A DNA stretch of 64,000 nt from Flavobacterium hankyongi (GTDB lineage Bacteria > Bacteroidota > Bacteroidia > Flavobacteriales > Flavobacteriaceae), in the NCBI RefSeq assembly GCF_036840915.1, contig NZ_CP085725.1, positions 372,001 to 436,000 on the forward strand, written 5' to 3'. The position numbers and the translations under genes are program-made. This document shows positions 51,841-60,771 of this stretch, in pieces; position 1 is the first letter of the stretch; every line of letters starts with the position of its first letter. The notes beneath the pieces are model-generated. The model was not told where the DNA came from. It saw nothing but the letters and a program-made list of their open reading frames with translations, and made no database searches.

Positions 51841-52836
51841 TTAGGATATTTTGTCTAACCAATAGGTTTTATCTACTAATTGTTTAAATAATAAAGCTTT
51901 TGTGCCTTTAAAGTTTCGGTATTCTTTGTCTGTGTCGCTGTTGTTTCCATACCTGTGAGCAAAAAAATCAGTTATTTTAGAATCTCTAATAGGTTTTCTG
52001 CCCGGGAAAGTAAACTCATTGAAGTAGCCTTTGTTTTTTAGTTGTAATATAAATGCAGCTAAAAGCTGTTTGTTTCCTTTTTTGAAAATAAAGTCATATT
52101 CGTTATCGATTATGCCGTATTCATTCAATGTTTTTTCATGAATTACAAATTGGTCAGGTTTGGCAATTAAATCATCAAATTTGATTATTTTATTGTTTTC
52201 ACGTCTGTCTTCTAAATCTCCTTTAATAGGATTGAAAGCTTTTGCGTCTTCCTTGATTTTCTCGGTGTAATGAATTGGACTGCCTTCGTATGGTTTGATT
52301 ACTAAATCTTTTGAAGCTTCTTCATATAAATATGTTTCTTGTATTTCTTCCAATTCCATTATTTCAAACTCGGCTTTACCTTTGAAACGTTCTTGAAGTT
52401 CCATAAATAACATTATGCAATTGTATTTCATAAAATGAATTACATAAGCTTCATCGCTTTTTTTGTCTCTGGAAGGACTTTTGTATAAATCTTCTGTAAG
52501 ATTATTATTTTCGATATGCTCTCTAATGAAATTAAAATATTGTTTTATACCGCTTTCGGCAACTACATATAAATATTGATATTCTTCCTCTAGTTTATCT
52601 GTTTTGCTGTTTGAAATTATTTCGTTCAGCTTACTTGTAATGAAGTTTTTTATTAGTTCCGTGTAATATTTTCGAATAGGAGTAATAGCCTTTTTAAACT
52701 CAATCTCATAAAGAGGAGTTGCAATAGGATATTCTTTTACTAAATTTTTTAGTTCTTCATTAATCTTTACATCTGTTCTGTTGTCTTTTGATACAGGATT
52801 TACATAGATTAGATCATTAATAATATCTTTACTCAT
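51841..52836 (-). CDS. RteC-like regulator of excision
   Basis: The 331-aa helical protein ends with the RteC-type signature GYFNEFTFPGRKP followed by ITDFFAHRYGN near residue 284. RteC activates excision genes in CTnDOT. It is 2 bp from the integrase stop. No tetracycline resistance or RteAB genes are present, so another signal must control it. Confidence 0.75.
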   Translation of the reverse strand: MSKDIINDLIYVNPVSKDNRTDVKINEELKNLVKEYPIATPLYEIEFKKAITPIRKYYTELIKNFITSKLNEIISNSKTDKLEEEYQYLYVVAESGIKQYFNFIREHIENNNLTEDLYKSPSRDKKSDEAYVIHFMKYNCIMLFMELQERFKGKAEFEIMELEEIQETYLYEEASKDLVIKPYEGSPIHYTEKIKEDAKAFNPIKGDLEDRRENNKIIKFDDLIAKPDQFVIHEKTLNEYGIIDNEYDFIFKKGNKQLLAAFILQLKNKGYFNEFTFPGRKPIRDSKITDFFAHRYGNNSDTDKEYRNFKGTKALLFKQLVDKTYWLDKIS

Positions 52837-52838
52837 AA

Positions 52839-53933
52839 CTAGAAATCTAATTTAATTTTGTTGGCTGCTTCGTGTTTTTTCTCGTCAATGATTTTAGCAT
52901 AAATTTGAGTGGTTCTCAATTCTTTATGACCTAACATTTTTGATACCGTATAAATATCAGTTCCCAGTGTTAATTGCAATGTAGCATAAGTATGCCTTGC
53001 ACAATGAAACGTAATATCTTTATGAATACCTGCTTTATAAACCCATTGCTGTAATTTTAGGTTTGACCAAGCACTATAATTCAAAGCATCAAAGATTTTA
53101 TCATCAGGTTCTTTGCGTTCTCCTAATAAGCTTACTGCTTGTTCTGAGATTGGTTGTGTTTCTGCTCCTTTGGTTTTCTTTTGTCTGAATCTTATGTAAT
53201 AGCCATAATCATTAGAGTGTTGGATTTCAGACCATTTTAGTTTTTCAATATCTGACCAACGTAAACCTGTAAGAGCTGAAAATAAAAAGGCTTTTTTTAG
53301 TTCTGGCAGTTCACATTCTACTGGAACCAATTTTTGTAATTCTTCTAAAGTTAGAAATTCTCTTTGCGGTTCTCCTTGCTTAAAGGTATCAACTCCTTCA
53401 CCTGGATTGGTTTTTATAATGCCATCTTTAACCGCTTGTTTTAGTGCAGCTTTAAATTTATTGAAATAAGAATATTTAGAGTTTTGAGAAAGTTTCTTTT
53501 TGCTTTTGGATTCTGCTTTAGAATCTAAATAGGTTCTGAAATTCTCTACTAACTTTCTATCTAAATCTTGAAAGCTTACATCGTAAGGAGCAAAGGTTTT
53601 AAAGTGCTTTATCATACTATCCCAATTACCATAATTACCATCACTGGTATTACGGTCTTCAGAAAGCTTTAGTAAATAGGATGTAAAACTTCCTTTTAGC
53701 TTTTCAATATCATGGAAGCCAAAAGTTCCGTTTTGCATTTCTATTTGTCTTTGTGCTCGAATAGTTTCTGCAAGCTCTCGTGTTTTTTTGTTTACATCTT
53801 TTTCAGCCTTTGTTTTAGGTTCTGGGTTGAGGTATAGTCTTAAAAACTCGTTTTTTCTTTTTCCTTTGTGATAATAGTCAAGATATAAACTGATGCTATT
53901 ACCTTTTAATCTTTCTCTTAGTGTAACTTTCAT
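52839..53933 (-). CDS. Tyrosine recombinase (integrase)
   Basis: The 364-aa integrase has a SAM-like N-terminal domain (about 85-180) and a catalytic domain with R225 (LTGLRWSD), H310-x2-R313 (FHCARHTY), H336 (MLGHKELR) and nucleophile Y345 (TTQIYAK). It lies next to the right attachment site and probably catalyses recombination at the mnmE core. The layout is of the Bacteroidota phage_integrase_5/SAM_5 type. Confidence 0.94.
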   Translation of the reverse strand: MKVTLRERLKGNSISLYLDYYHKGKRKNEFLRLYLNPEPKTKAEKDVNKKTRELAETIRAQRQIEMQNGTFGFHDIEKLKGSFTSYLLKLSEDRNTSDGNYGNWDSMIKHFKTFAPYDVSFQDLDRKLVENFRTYLDSKAESKSKKKLSQNSKYSYFNKFKAALKQAVKDGIIKTNPGEGVDTFKQGEPQREFLTLEELQKLVPVECELPELKKAFLFSALTGLRWSDIEKLKWSEIQHSNDYGYYIRFRQKKTKGAETQPISEQAVSLLGERKEPDDKIFDALNYSAWSNLKLQQWVYKAGIHKDITFHCARHTYATLQLTLGTDIYTVSKMLGHKELRTTQIYAKIIDEKKHEAANKIKLDF

Positions 53934-53937
53934 AGTG

Positions 53938-54312
53938 TTAAGATTTAAAAAGGTTTTCTATTTGCTCTTTCTGAATAATTTTCTTTCTTCCAAATTTGTG
54001 AATTTGTAATTCTCCACGTTTGACCATCCTATTAATAGTCCAACGACTTACACCGATGAGGTCGGCAGTATCTTGGATTGATAAATAGCTTTTAGTTAGT
54101 AAAGAATTTGGATTTAAGATTTGAGTTTCATTCTTTGAAACAATGATGTTTTGTTGTTCCAGTAGTGTTTTTTCAATCTTATCCTGTTTGGCTTTTAATT
54201 TGTAATCTCTGGAATTGCATTTGTGACTGCAATACCTTGTAGTGGTTTTGTGGGCAATATAAGTTTTGCCACAATGATTACATACTTTTGGAATAGAAAT
54301 ATTACTGCTCAT
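53938..54312 (-). CDS. HTH protein with a zinc finger, excisionase-like
   Basis: Start at 54312 (MSSNISIPKVC) is preferred to the ATG at 54354. The N-terminus has a CxxC...CxxxC zinc finger (CNHCGKTY and RYCSHKC), the C-terminus an HTH (SIQDTADLIGVSRWTINRMV) followed by the beta-wing KFGRKKI. It is 4 bp before the integrase on the same strand. It is likely an excisionase or integrase regulator. Confidence 0.78.
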   Translation of the reverse strand: MSSNISIPKVCNHCGKTYIAHKTTTRYCSHKCNSRDYKLKAKQDKIEKTLLEQQNIIVSKNETQILNPNSLLTKSYLSIQDTADLIGVSRWTINRMVKRGELQIHKFGRKKIIQKEQIENLFKS

Positions 54313-54392
54313 AAAATGTTGCTTTATGTTGCAATAGGTAGCGAAGTGTAGCAATATGTAGCACTATTTCTCTACTTTATATCATTTGGTTA

Positions 54393-54470
54393 TTTGGGCA
54401 ACAAAAATGATATTATGGCAACAATTGAACAACAAATATATTTAAAAAAAGGCAGTTTGGCAACAAATAA
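54393..54470. promoter_or_regulatory. Candidate integrase arm sites, right end
   Basis: Three related sites lie between the HTH gene and mnmE: TTTGGGCAACAAA at 54393, TATGGCAACAATT at 54414 and TTTGGCAACAAATAA at 54456. The first and third match the left-end site at 30046. Confidence 0.55.
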
Positions 54471-54530
54471 AGGAAGAAAAAAATCCGTAAACCCAACAAA
54501 AACAGATGCTTAACAATAAAGAGAAGTGTG

Positions 54531-54551
54531 GTTACTTCCCGATACAAAAAT
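54531..54551. other. Attachment core, right end (mnmE 3' end)
   Basis: The core TTACTTCCCGATACAA occupies the mnmE stop codon and preceding codons (C-I-G-K). Integration here leaves the gene intact because the core is copied at the far end. Confidence 0.9.
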
Positions 54552-55986
54552 TAGCAAAAATATTACCTAACAACTCATCATTAGTTACTTCACCAGTAAT
54601 CTCTCCAAAGTAATACAATGCTTGGCGGATATCAATCGCCATAAGGTCAGATGATAAGTTTTGTTGCATACCCCATTGCACTTTTTGAATTTCTTCCAAA
54701 GCCTTAAGTAGTGAATCGTAATGTCTGGTATTGGTAATAATGGTTTCGTTGTTTCGTAAAGCACCTGTGTTTACAAACGATAGTAAAGTGTTTTTTAGTT
54801 CTTCAATACCTTCTTTGTTTTTAGCAGAAATAAAATTAGTAAACAGTTTACGGTTAACCGCTAATAGTTCTTCTTGGAATGCAGCTATTCGGTTATTTAT
54901 TGCTGTTAAAGTTTCAACAGGTATTAAGTCTTTTTTATTAACGACAACAATTAATGATTTTTGAGGATATTGGTTTTGTATTTTTCCAATTTCGTTTATG
55001 AAAACATCCAGCTGATTGTTAGCTTTTAACTGTAAACCGTCAACCAAATACAATACTACTTGTGCTTGCTCAATCTTCTCAAATGTTTTTTGGATACCAA
55101 TGCTTTCTACATAATCTTTCGTTTCACGTATTCCGGCAGTATCTATAAATCTAAAACCAATACCGTTAATGACCAATTCGTCTTCAATGGTGTCACGTGT
55201 CGTTCCCGCAATATCACTTACAATAGCACGTTCCTCATTTAATAAAGCATTCAGTAAAGTCGATTTGCCTACATTGGGTTCACCCACAATAGCTACAGGA
55301 ATACCGTTCTTAATTACATTACCAACAGCAAACGAATCAATTAATCGTTTCAAGACGAATTCAATTCTATTCAATAAGTCTACAAACTGACTTCTATCGG
55401 CAAACTCTACATCTTCTTCTGCAAAGTCTAATTCTAGTTCAATTAACGAAGCAAAATTCAACAATTCTTCACGTAGCTTAGCCAATTCATTACTAAAACC
55501 ACCACGCATTTGCTGCATGGCAATTTGATGGCTGGCTTCATTGTCCGAAGCAATTAAATCAGCAACAGCTTCAGCTTGTGATAAATCCATTTTTCCGTTT
55601 AAGAAAGAACGTAAGGTAAATTCACCCGCCTGTGCCATGCGGCAGCCTTTACGAAGCAATAATTGTATGATTTGTTGTTGGATAAAAGTAGAACCGTGAC
55701 AAGAAATTTCAACAGTATCTTCACCAGAATACGAGTTTGGCCCTTTAAATACGGCAACCAGCACTTGATCTAAAGTCTTTTCTCCTTGCCCTGAGCTTGT
55801 GGAAGGGTCAATTATATGACCCAAATGTAATGTGTGTGATTTTTGTTTCGTTAAGTCTTTATTTCGAACCGATTTAAAAACCTGATTGGCAATAGCAATA
55901 GCTTCTTTGCCTGAAATTCTAATCACAGCAATAGCACCAGCACCAGATGGCGTAGCTAAAGCAACAATAGTATCATTCGGAATCAT
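54532..55986 (-). CDS. mnmE: tRNA uridine-5-carboxymethylaminomethyl(34) synthesis GTPase MnmE
   Basis: The 484-aa protein has the N-terminal tetrahydrofolate domain (APSGAGAIAVIRISG at the start), the G domain with GEPNVGKSTLLNALL near 240, DIAGTTRDTI and VNKKD, and the C-terminal conserved CIGK ending with the catalytic cysteine. With MnmG it modifies U34 in tRNA. An unusual segment PSTSSGQGE (near residues 62-70) is an in-frame insertion. Its last codons serve as the element's attachment site. Confidence 0.95.
   Translation of the reverse strand: MIPNDTIVALATPSGAGAIAVIRISGKEAIAIANQVFKSVRNKDLTKQKSHTLHLGHIIDPSTSSGQGEKTLDQVLVAVFKGPNSYSGEDTVEISCHGSTFIQQQIIQLLLRKGCRMAQAGEFTLRSFLNGKMDLSQAEAVADLIASDNEASHQIAMQQMRGGFSNELAKLREELLNFASLIELELDFAEEDVEFADRSQFVDLLNRIEFVLKRLIDSFAVGNVIKNGIPVAIVGEPNVGKSTLLNALLNEERAIVSDIAGTTRDTIEDELVINGIGFRFIDTAGIRETKDYVESIGIQKTFEKIEQAQVVLYLVDGLQLKANNQLDVFINEIGKIQNQYPQKSLIVVVNKKDLIPVETLTAINNRIAAFQEELLAVNRKLFTNFISAKNKEGIEELKNTLLSFVNTGALRNNETIITNTRHYDSLLKALEEIQKVQWGMQQNLSSDLMAIDIRQALYYFGEITGEVTNDELLGNIFANFCIGK
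55784..55809. repeat. REP-like palindromic insertion inside mnmE
   Basis: The 26-bp stretch contains CCCTGAGCTTGTGGAAGGG, an imperfect hairpin of a type seen as a dispersed repeat in many bacteria. It encodes PSTSSGQG in frame in a loop of MnmE's N-terminal domain that is shorter in relatives. Confidence 0.65.
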
Positions 55987-56143
55987 AGTAGTAGTAATCT
56001 AATTTTTTGCAAAGATAAGGATTTGCCTGCGGTTTGATACAGAACAATAAGTTTCTAATTACTGCCAAAAAAATATAATAGTAAGCCAATTCATAACTCA
56101 TAATTAACAATTATCCCTAAATTAGCTATAAAATAAATGTATC

Positions 56144-57013
56144 ATGAAATACCTTCTTTTTTCGGCAACCTTACTTTTAATGATATCAGCAGCTTCATGT
56201 CAAGAAAAACAAGAGATGAATGAGCCTGAAGTACTATATTCTTTGCCTAAATCATTGAAAGAAGTTTCCGGAATAGAGTGGGTGAACAATAAGTTATGGG
56301 CTATTGAAGACAGTGGTAATGAAAACGAATTGTATGAACTCGATGAAAAAGGGGAGGTTATTCATAGTGTAATAATTAGCAATGCCACGAACACAGATTG
56401 GGAAGATTTGGCTTCAGATACTGAAGGTAATATTTATATAGGAGATTTTGGTAATAATGATAACGACCGCACTGATTTATGCATTTATAAAATCAGTAAA
56501 GATTCATTAGGGCAGGAGCAAAGCCAAGCTGTGTCCAAAACAACATTCAGTTATCCAGAACAAAAGGAATTTCCACCAAAAAAGACTGAAAGAGTGTTTG
56601 ACGTGGAAGCTTTTGTAGTGTTCAAAGACCATTTTTATCTCTTTACAAAAAACAGAAGTAAGAATTTAGATGGCAGAGTAGCGTTGTATAAAATCCCTAA
56701 CAAACCAGGTAATCAACCTGCCCAGCAAATTGGTTCGTTTATTACTTGTCCAGAATTTAATACTTGCGCTATTACAGCTGCCGATATAAGCAATGACGGG
56801 CAAAAGTTGGCATTGCTGAGTCACAATGCTGTTTGGCTATTTGAAAATTTTAAAGAGGATCATTTCTTTGATGGTAAAAAAACAGAATTGCCTTTAAACC
56901 ATTACTCCCAAAAAGAAGCCATAACATTTAAAAGCAATTCGGCGTTATTAATTGCAGATGAGAAAATAAAGAAATCAGGAGGGAAAGTATATGAGTTTAA
57001 ACTTAAGAACTAA
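56144..57013 (+). CDS. Lipoprotein with a beta-propeller-like fold
   Basis: The 289-aa protein has a lipoprotein signal (AASC, Cys near residue 19) and repeated WAIEDSGNENELYELDEKG, IYIGDFGNNDNDR and LYKIPN motifs that suggest blades of a propeller. It resembles SdiA-regulated or esterase-like propeller lipoproteins, but no activity can be assigned. Its stop codon overlaps that of the convergent metallophosphatase. Confidence 0.65.
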   Translation: MKYLLFSATLLLMISAASCQEKQEMNEPEVLYSLPKSLKEVSGIEWVNNKLWAIEDSGNENELYELDEKGEVIHSVIISNATNTDWEDLASDTEGNIYIGDFGNNDNDRTDLCIYKISKDSLGQEQSQAVSKTTFSYPEQKEFPPKKTERVFDVEAFVVFKDHFYLFTKNRSKNLDGRVALYKIPNKPGNQPAQQIGSFITCPEFNTCAITAADISNDGQKLALLSHNAVWLFENFKEDHFFDGKKTELPLNHYSQKEAITFKSNSALLIADEKIKKSGGKVYEFKLKN

Positions 57014-60000
57014 AATCCAAAACCCAACCCGAAGGCAACTCTATTACCATCTGAACCATTAAAAAACGTAAGTCTGGCCGTAACAGTATTAATTCCGTTC
57101 AACCATAAACCACCTCCAACAGACTGATGCCATTTGTTTGAAGTTTCACCATCGAGCCAAATACGTCCGTAATCATAGCCTCCTAATATTCCGTATTGCA
57201 TAGGAACGATACTCTGACGTATTTTACCAATTTTCAAACGTAAATCGGTACTTTGTAGAAACGATTGTTTTCCTAAAAAACGTTCTGTACGGTAGCCTCT
57301 CAAGTCGTAGTCACCACCAATGGTAGCGCCTTGATAAAATTCATAATTATTGTTTAAAACAGCTTTTGCTTTTAACATAGTGCCTAATACCAAAGCACCG
57401 TTTGTAGTAAGCTTATGACTTATTCCATAAATTCCTTCCAAGTAAGGGAAGTTACGTTTTGAATCACTTAAATTAGTTTTCCAACTCGCCAGTACAGAAA
57501 AAGTCATTCCCATAGTAGGATTAGAAGTATTGTCGTAATTCTCGTATCCATACTTGAAATCAACTCCGGCAAATTGCTGATAGTCAAAAATCTTTTCGTT
57601 TACATTGTTACCTAGTTGATTTACAAATCTTCTAGTGGTTTTCTCTACTTCAATGTTTTCGAAAATGGGTTGAATTTGTGTAGTACTTCCGTTTCTTCCG
57701 TTTCTGACTAATGAAGGAGCTATTTTTAGTAATTGTATTTTTACACGATTGTAATTCATTCCGAATTCCTCATCATTATTTGAAGTTTGATTTCCGTATC
57801 CAAAATAATTGATGCTGAAATTAGGAGTGGTATACCTAGCATCAATCACAAAATCCCAATTTCCTACAGCTTTTGCAAAAGTCCCTTTGTAAAACAATTC
57901 AAAACCTTCGGTGGCAAAGTAATAATTACCTTTAAATTGATGTTTTTGTTGGTACGGATTGTTGTTGAACCCATATTTAGTATAATTTAGAGCTACTCCA
58001 AGTTTTACTCCGTCATCAGGATTAGAACCAACAGAAGGCATTATTCTCATTGCGTTTAAAAGTGCTCTTTTGTAATAGTATTCATTAATTTCATAATCAT
58101 CTGATAAAGCAACACAAGCATTGTCTTTATTGTCTATTGTGTTTTCTTTCGATTTAAAATCGTGAATTTTTACTTTGTTGCCTTCTTCAATAACATAGGT
58201 ATCGTTGTTTTGTCCACCTATTAAGCGGATCAGTATTGGATTTTCTGCATTACCTTTAACTTCAAAAATATCTTCATCGTCCAAGCCATAAATCCAGATT
58301 TCTTTGGTTTCTTTTTTGTTGTAGATTTTACTGAATTGTAATGCTTCTCCGTCTTTCTTCATTCGGATTATTTTTACTTCCGATTTCCCTTTGGGCATAC
58401 GAGTAATGACAAATTTGTCTTTTTTATCGGTACCCAAAAGAAGCACATTTTCCTCCAATCTTTTTTGGTATTTTAATCCAAAACTTTCAAGTTGACTTTT
58501 TCTATATTTAAGTTTTTCCTTTATTTCATTTGTTGTGTGATCATCTCTGATTTCTTTTGGTAAGTTAGAAAAAGCCTTATCAATAGCTTCATCAGTAAGA
58601 TGAGTTACAATATAGTTAGCTTGCTTTTTCCATACTTCGCGATTATTCTGTTTTATAAAAGCTTTGTCTAATGAATTCGCAGCAAAGTTGAACCATTTCA
58701 CACTAGGGAACTCTTTTTTAAATGATTTCATATGTCTTGCCGCTGGAATATTGGTCAATAAAGAAAGTAGTTTTCCATCAATTTTTGCAAATGCCTGATC
58801 ACGGTCTCTTGGAATTGGCTTGTAAATAATTTTGTTGTCTTTTTTGTATTCGGCCCATCGCCATTGGTCAATGTGGCGGTCCCAATCGCCAATAAGCATA
58901 TCAAAAAGGCGAGCTCTTATGTAGCTTTCCTCATCAACGCTATACTTTTCATCTTTTCTTAAATTGGTAAAAACATCATCAGATCCTACAATTGCATCAG
59001 GCTTTCCGAAGTTTTCCAAGTCTTTGTGTTCATCAGTTGGTCTTTCTTCAATCATGTATAATTGATCTCCAAAAGTGTCATTGTATTGCCCCAACAGTTT
59101 TTGTTTTGGAACATAAAACAATTTTGGATTAGAATGATAAATACCAACATTATCAGCTAAATCCCCAATAATGAATGGAGTGTAAGGGTGTGCAGTAGTG
59201 TAATAATCATAAATAAACTTTTCAGCAGCAGTATTATAGAACTCGTTTTCTACGTTTTGGTCTCTAAAGGCAACACTTTGCAGGAAACGCGAAGCACTTT
59301 TCTTTAAGGCACGCATTACATATTCTTTACCGTTTTTGTCTTTTAAGCGCAATGATAATGATTGATGACCTCCACCAGCAATGTTTGGTTTTAGCCCACC
59401 ATGCAGCGTATCCAATTGCGCTATTGGAGCTTCAATAGGCATACCGTAATAGTCACGATAATGTTTTCCCCACAGGAAGCGGTAAAAAGCATTTTTTTTA
59501 GTCAATTTCGTTGGATATATAGGAGCTTCCACGACTTTGTTGTTTAATCCAGTATAGATTAATTCATCTCCTTTTTCGGTTTTAATAATTTCTTGACTAA
59601 AGATTTCTTTTTCATTGTTGTCCTCGGTACTGTAAAATGAAGTCACTGCAGTACCATTGTTTTTTATGTTGAGAACAGCATATCCATTACCTCCAAATGA
59701 AAAGTTATTAGGGTAAATGGCTCTTGCAGCTTCTCTTTTTGAGGCTGAACCACTAACAATTTGTTTGATGCCTTCGTGTTCAATATATTGTAAATTATGT
59801 TCATGACCAGAAACTACAATAATGTTGTCTCTGTTTTGAATGATTGGCTTTATACGGTTTACAAAAGCTGTGTATTGTTTGTTTTGTAAGTCTTGCGGAC
59901 TAATACCTGATGTTTTTCTCAATAAGTTGATAAAAGAGCCTAGAACAGGTAGAGGAACTTTGTATTTTGATGGAAAGATTTGCTTCTCTAATGAAAATTG

Positions 60001-60744
60001 CCCACCATGTGGACCGTTTGTTAATAACGGATGGTGAATGGCAATAATAGTAGTTTTGTTTTGGTTTTTATTGACTAAACTCTCAAATTCCTCAAAGAAT
60101 TTATCTCTTGTCTTGATTTCGCAATCATCATTAATGTAAGGCTGTTTGTTCCAGTCTTCCAAATACCATTGACTGTCAATTGTGATTAAAACAACATCAT
60201 TGCTTAGACTGATATTCTCTATACCACAGCCTTTTCTAGGTAAGAAGGATTTTTTTTCTTTTAGGTATGTAGAAACAAAAAGTTCTTGTTCGTGCAATCC
60301 TTTCAAATCGTGATACCAGTCGTGATTACCTGGAATAAAAATGGTTTTTCCTTTAAATTGTTCGGTTATTTTTAATTGATTGCTAAGTTTCGTTTCGGCA
60401 GCCGTTCTTTCAGGATTATTTTTATCTGCAGGCATTCCCAATGGATAAATATTATCTCCAAGGAATAACAATGTCGCATTTTTATCGGCTTTATCCAGTC
60501 TTTCTTTTAAAAGAGAAAGAGTTTTCTGGGTTTGTTCATCATCAGCATTTCCAGCATCACCAATTAAATACAGTGTATGGCTATTTTTTATAGTATCCTG
60601 TTTTTCTTCAGTAATTTCATTCGATGTGTTTTTACCTAATTGAATTTTGTGTGTAGCACAGGCAGTAAGCAGTAGAGAGGTTAAAGAATAGCAAAACAGT
60701 TTATAATTTTGTTTGATTGATTCGTTTACCCAAAACAATTTCAT
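57010..60744 (-). CDS. Large metallophosphatase with a C-terminal outer-membrane barrel
   Basis: The 1244-aa protein begins with a lipobox (LLLTAC). The first 330 residues have calcineurin-type motifs: IGDAGNADD, GDNIYPLG, GNHDW, HHPLLTNGPHGG and GHEHNLQY. A middle domain (about 430-760) follows that includes GGHQSLSLRL and RDRDQAF. The last 350 residues form a beta barrel ending in aromatic GLGFGF, like surface-antigen D15/Omp85. A lipid-anchored or barrel-anchored surface phosphatase is the simplest reading. Flavobacterial homologues are known only as metallophosphatases. Confidence 0.75.
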   Translation of the reverse strand: MKLFWVNESIKQNYKLFCYSLTSLLLTACATHKIQLGKNTSNEITEEKQDTIKNSHTLYLIGDAGNADDEQTQKTLSLLKERLDKADKNATLLFLGDNIYPLGMPADKNNPERTAAETKLSNQLKITEQFKGKTIFIPGNHDWYHDLKGLHEQELFVSTYLKEKKSFLPRKGCGIENISLSNDVVLITIDSQWYLEDWNKQPYINDDCEIKTRDKFFEEFESLVNKNQNKTTIIAIHHPLLTNGPHGGQFSLEKQIFPSKYKVPLPVLGSFINLLRKTSGISPQDLQNKQYTAFVNRIKPIIQNRDNIIVVSGHEHNLQYIEHEGIKQIVSGSASKREAARAIYPNNFSFGGNGYAVLNIKNNGTAVTSFYSTEDNNEKEIFSQEIIKTEKGDELIYTGLNNKVVEAPIYPTKLTKKNAFYRFLWGKHYRDYYGMPIEAPIAQLDTLHGGLKPNIAGGGHQSLSLRLKDKNGKEYVMRALKKSASRFLQSVAFRDQNVENEFYNTAAEKFIYDYYTTAHPYTPFIIGDLADNVGIYHSNPKLFYVPKQKLLGQYNDTFGDQLYMIEERPTDEHKDLENFGKPDAIVGSDDVFTNLRKDEKYSVDEESYIRARLFDMLIGDWDRHIDQWRWAEYKKDNKIIYKPIPRDRDQAFAKIDGKLLSLLTNIPAARHMKSFKKEFPSVKWFNFAANSLDKAFIKQNNREVWKKQANYIVTHLTDEAIDKAFSNLPKEIRDDHTTNEIKEKLKYRKSQLESFGLKYQKRLEENVLLLGTDKKDKFVITRMPKGKSEVKIIRMKKDGEALQFSKIYNKKETKEIWIYGLDDEDIFEVKGNAENPILIRLIGGQNNDTYVIEEGNKVKIHDFKSKENTIDNKDNACVALSDDYEINEYYYKRALLNAMRIMPSVGSNPDDGVKLGVALNYTKYGFNNNPYQQKHQFKGNYYFATEGFELFYKGTFAKAVGNWDFVIDARYTTPNFSINYFGYGNQTSNNDEEFGMNYNRVKIQLLKIAPSLVRNGRNGSTTQIQPIFENIEVEKTTRRFVNQLGNNVNEKIFDYQQFAGVDFKYGYENYDNTSNPTMGMTFSVLASWKTNLSDSKRNFPYLEGIYGISHKLTTNGALVLGTMLKAKAVLNNNYEFYQGATIGGDYDLRGYRTERFLGKQSFLQSTDLRLKIGKIRQSIVPMQYGILGGYDYGRIWLDGETSNKWHQSVGGGLWLNGINTVTARLTFFNGSDGNRVAFGLGFGF

Positions 60745-60771
60745 AATTTAGTAGTATTAAATGATCATTGT

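Larger units (their letters stand above)
29993..54551. mobile_element. 24.5-kb integrative element at the mnmE 3' end carrying a defence operon
   Basis: Bounded by 16-bp direct repeats of the mnmE end. The integrase, RteC-like and HTH genes lie at the mnmE side, and replication-type genes (BT4734-like, DUF3987) follow. Cargo is the nine-gene defence operon. TTTGG(G)CAACAAA-type sites lie near both ends. No relaxase or conjugation genes are present, so it could move only with help from another element. Confidence 0.88.

Noticed and set aside
29993..54551. A self-transmissible conjugative element
   Set aside because: There is no relaxase, coupling protein or tra gene cluster, so it is called an integrative element only.
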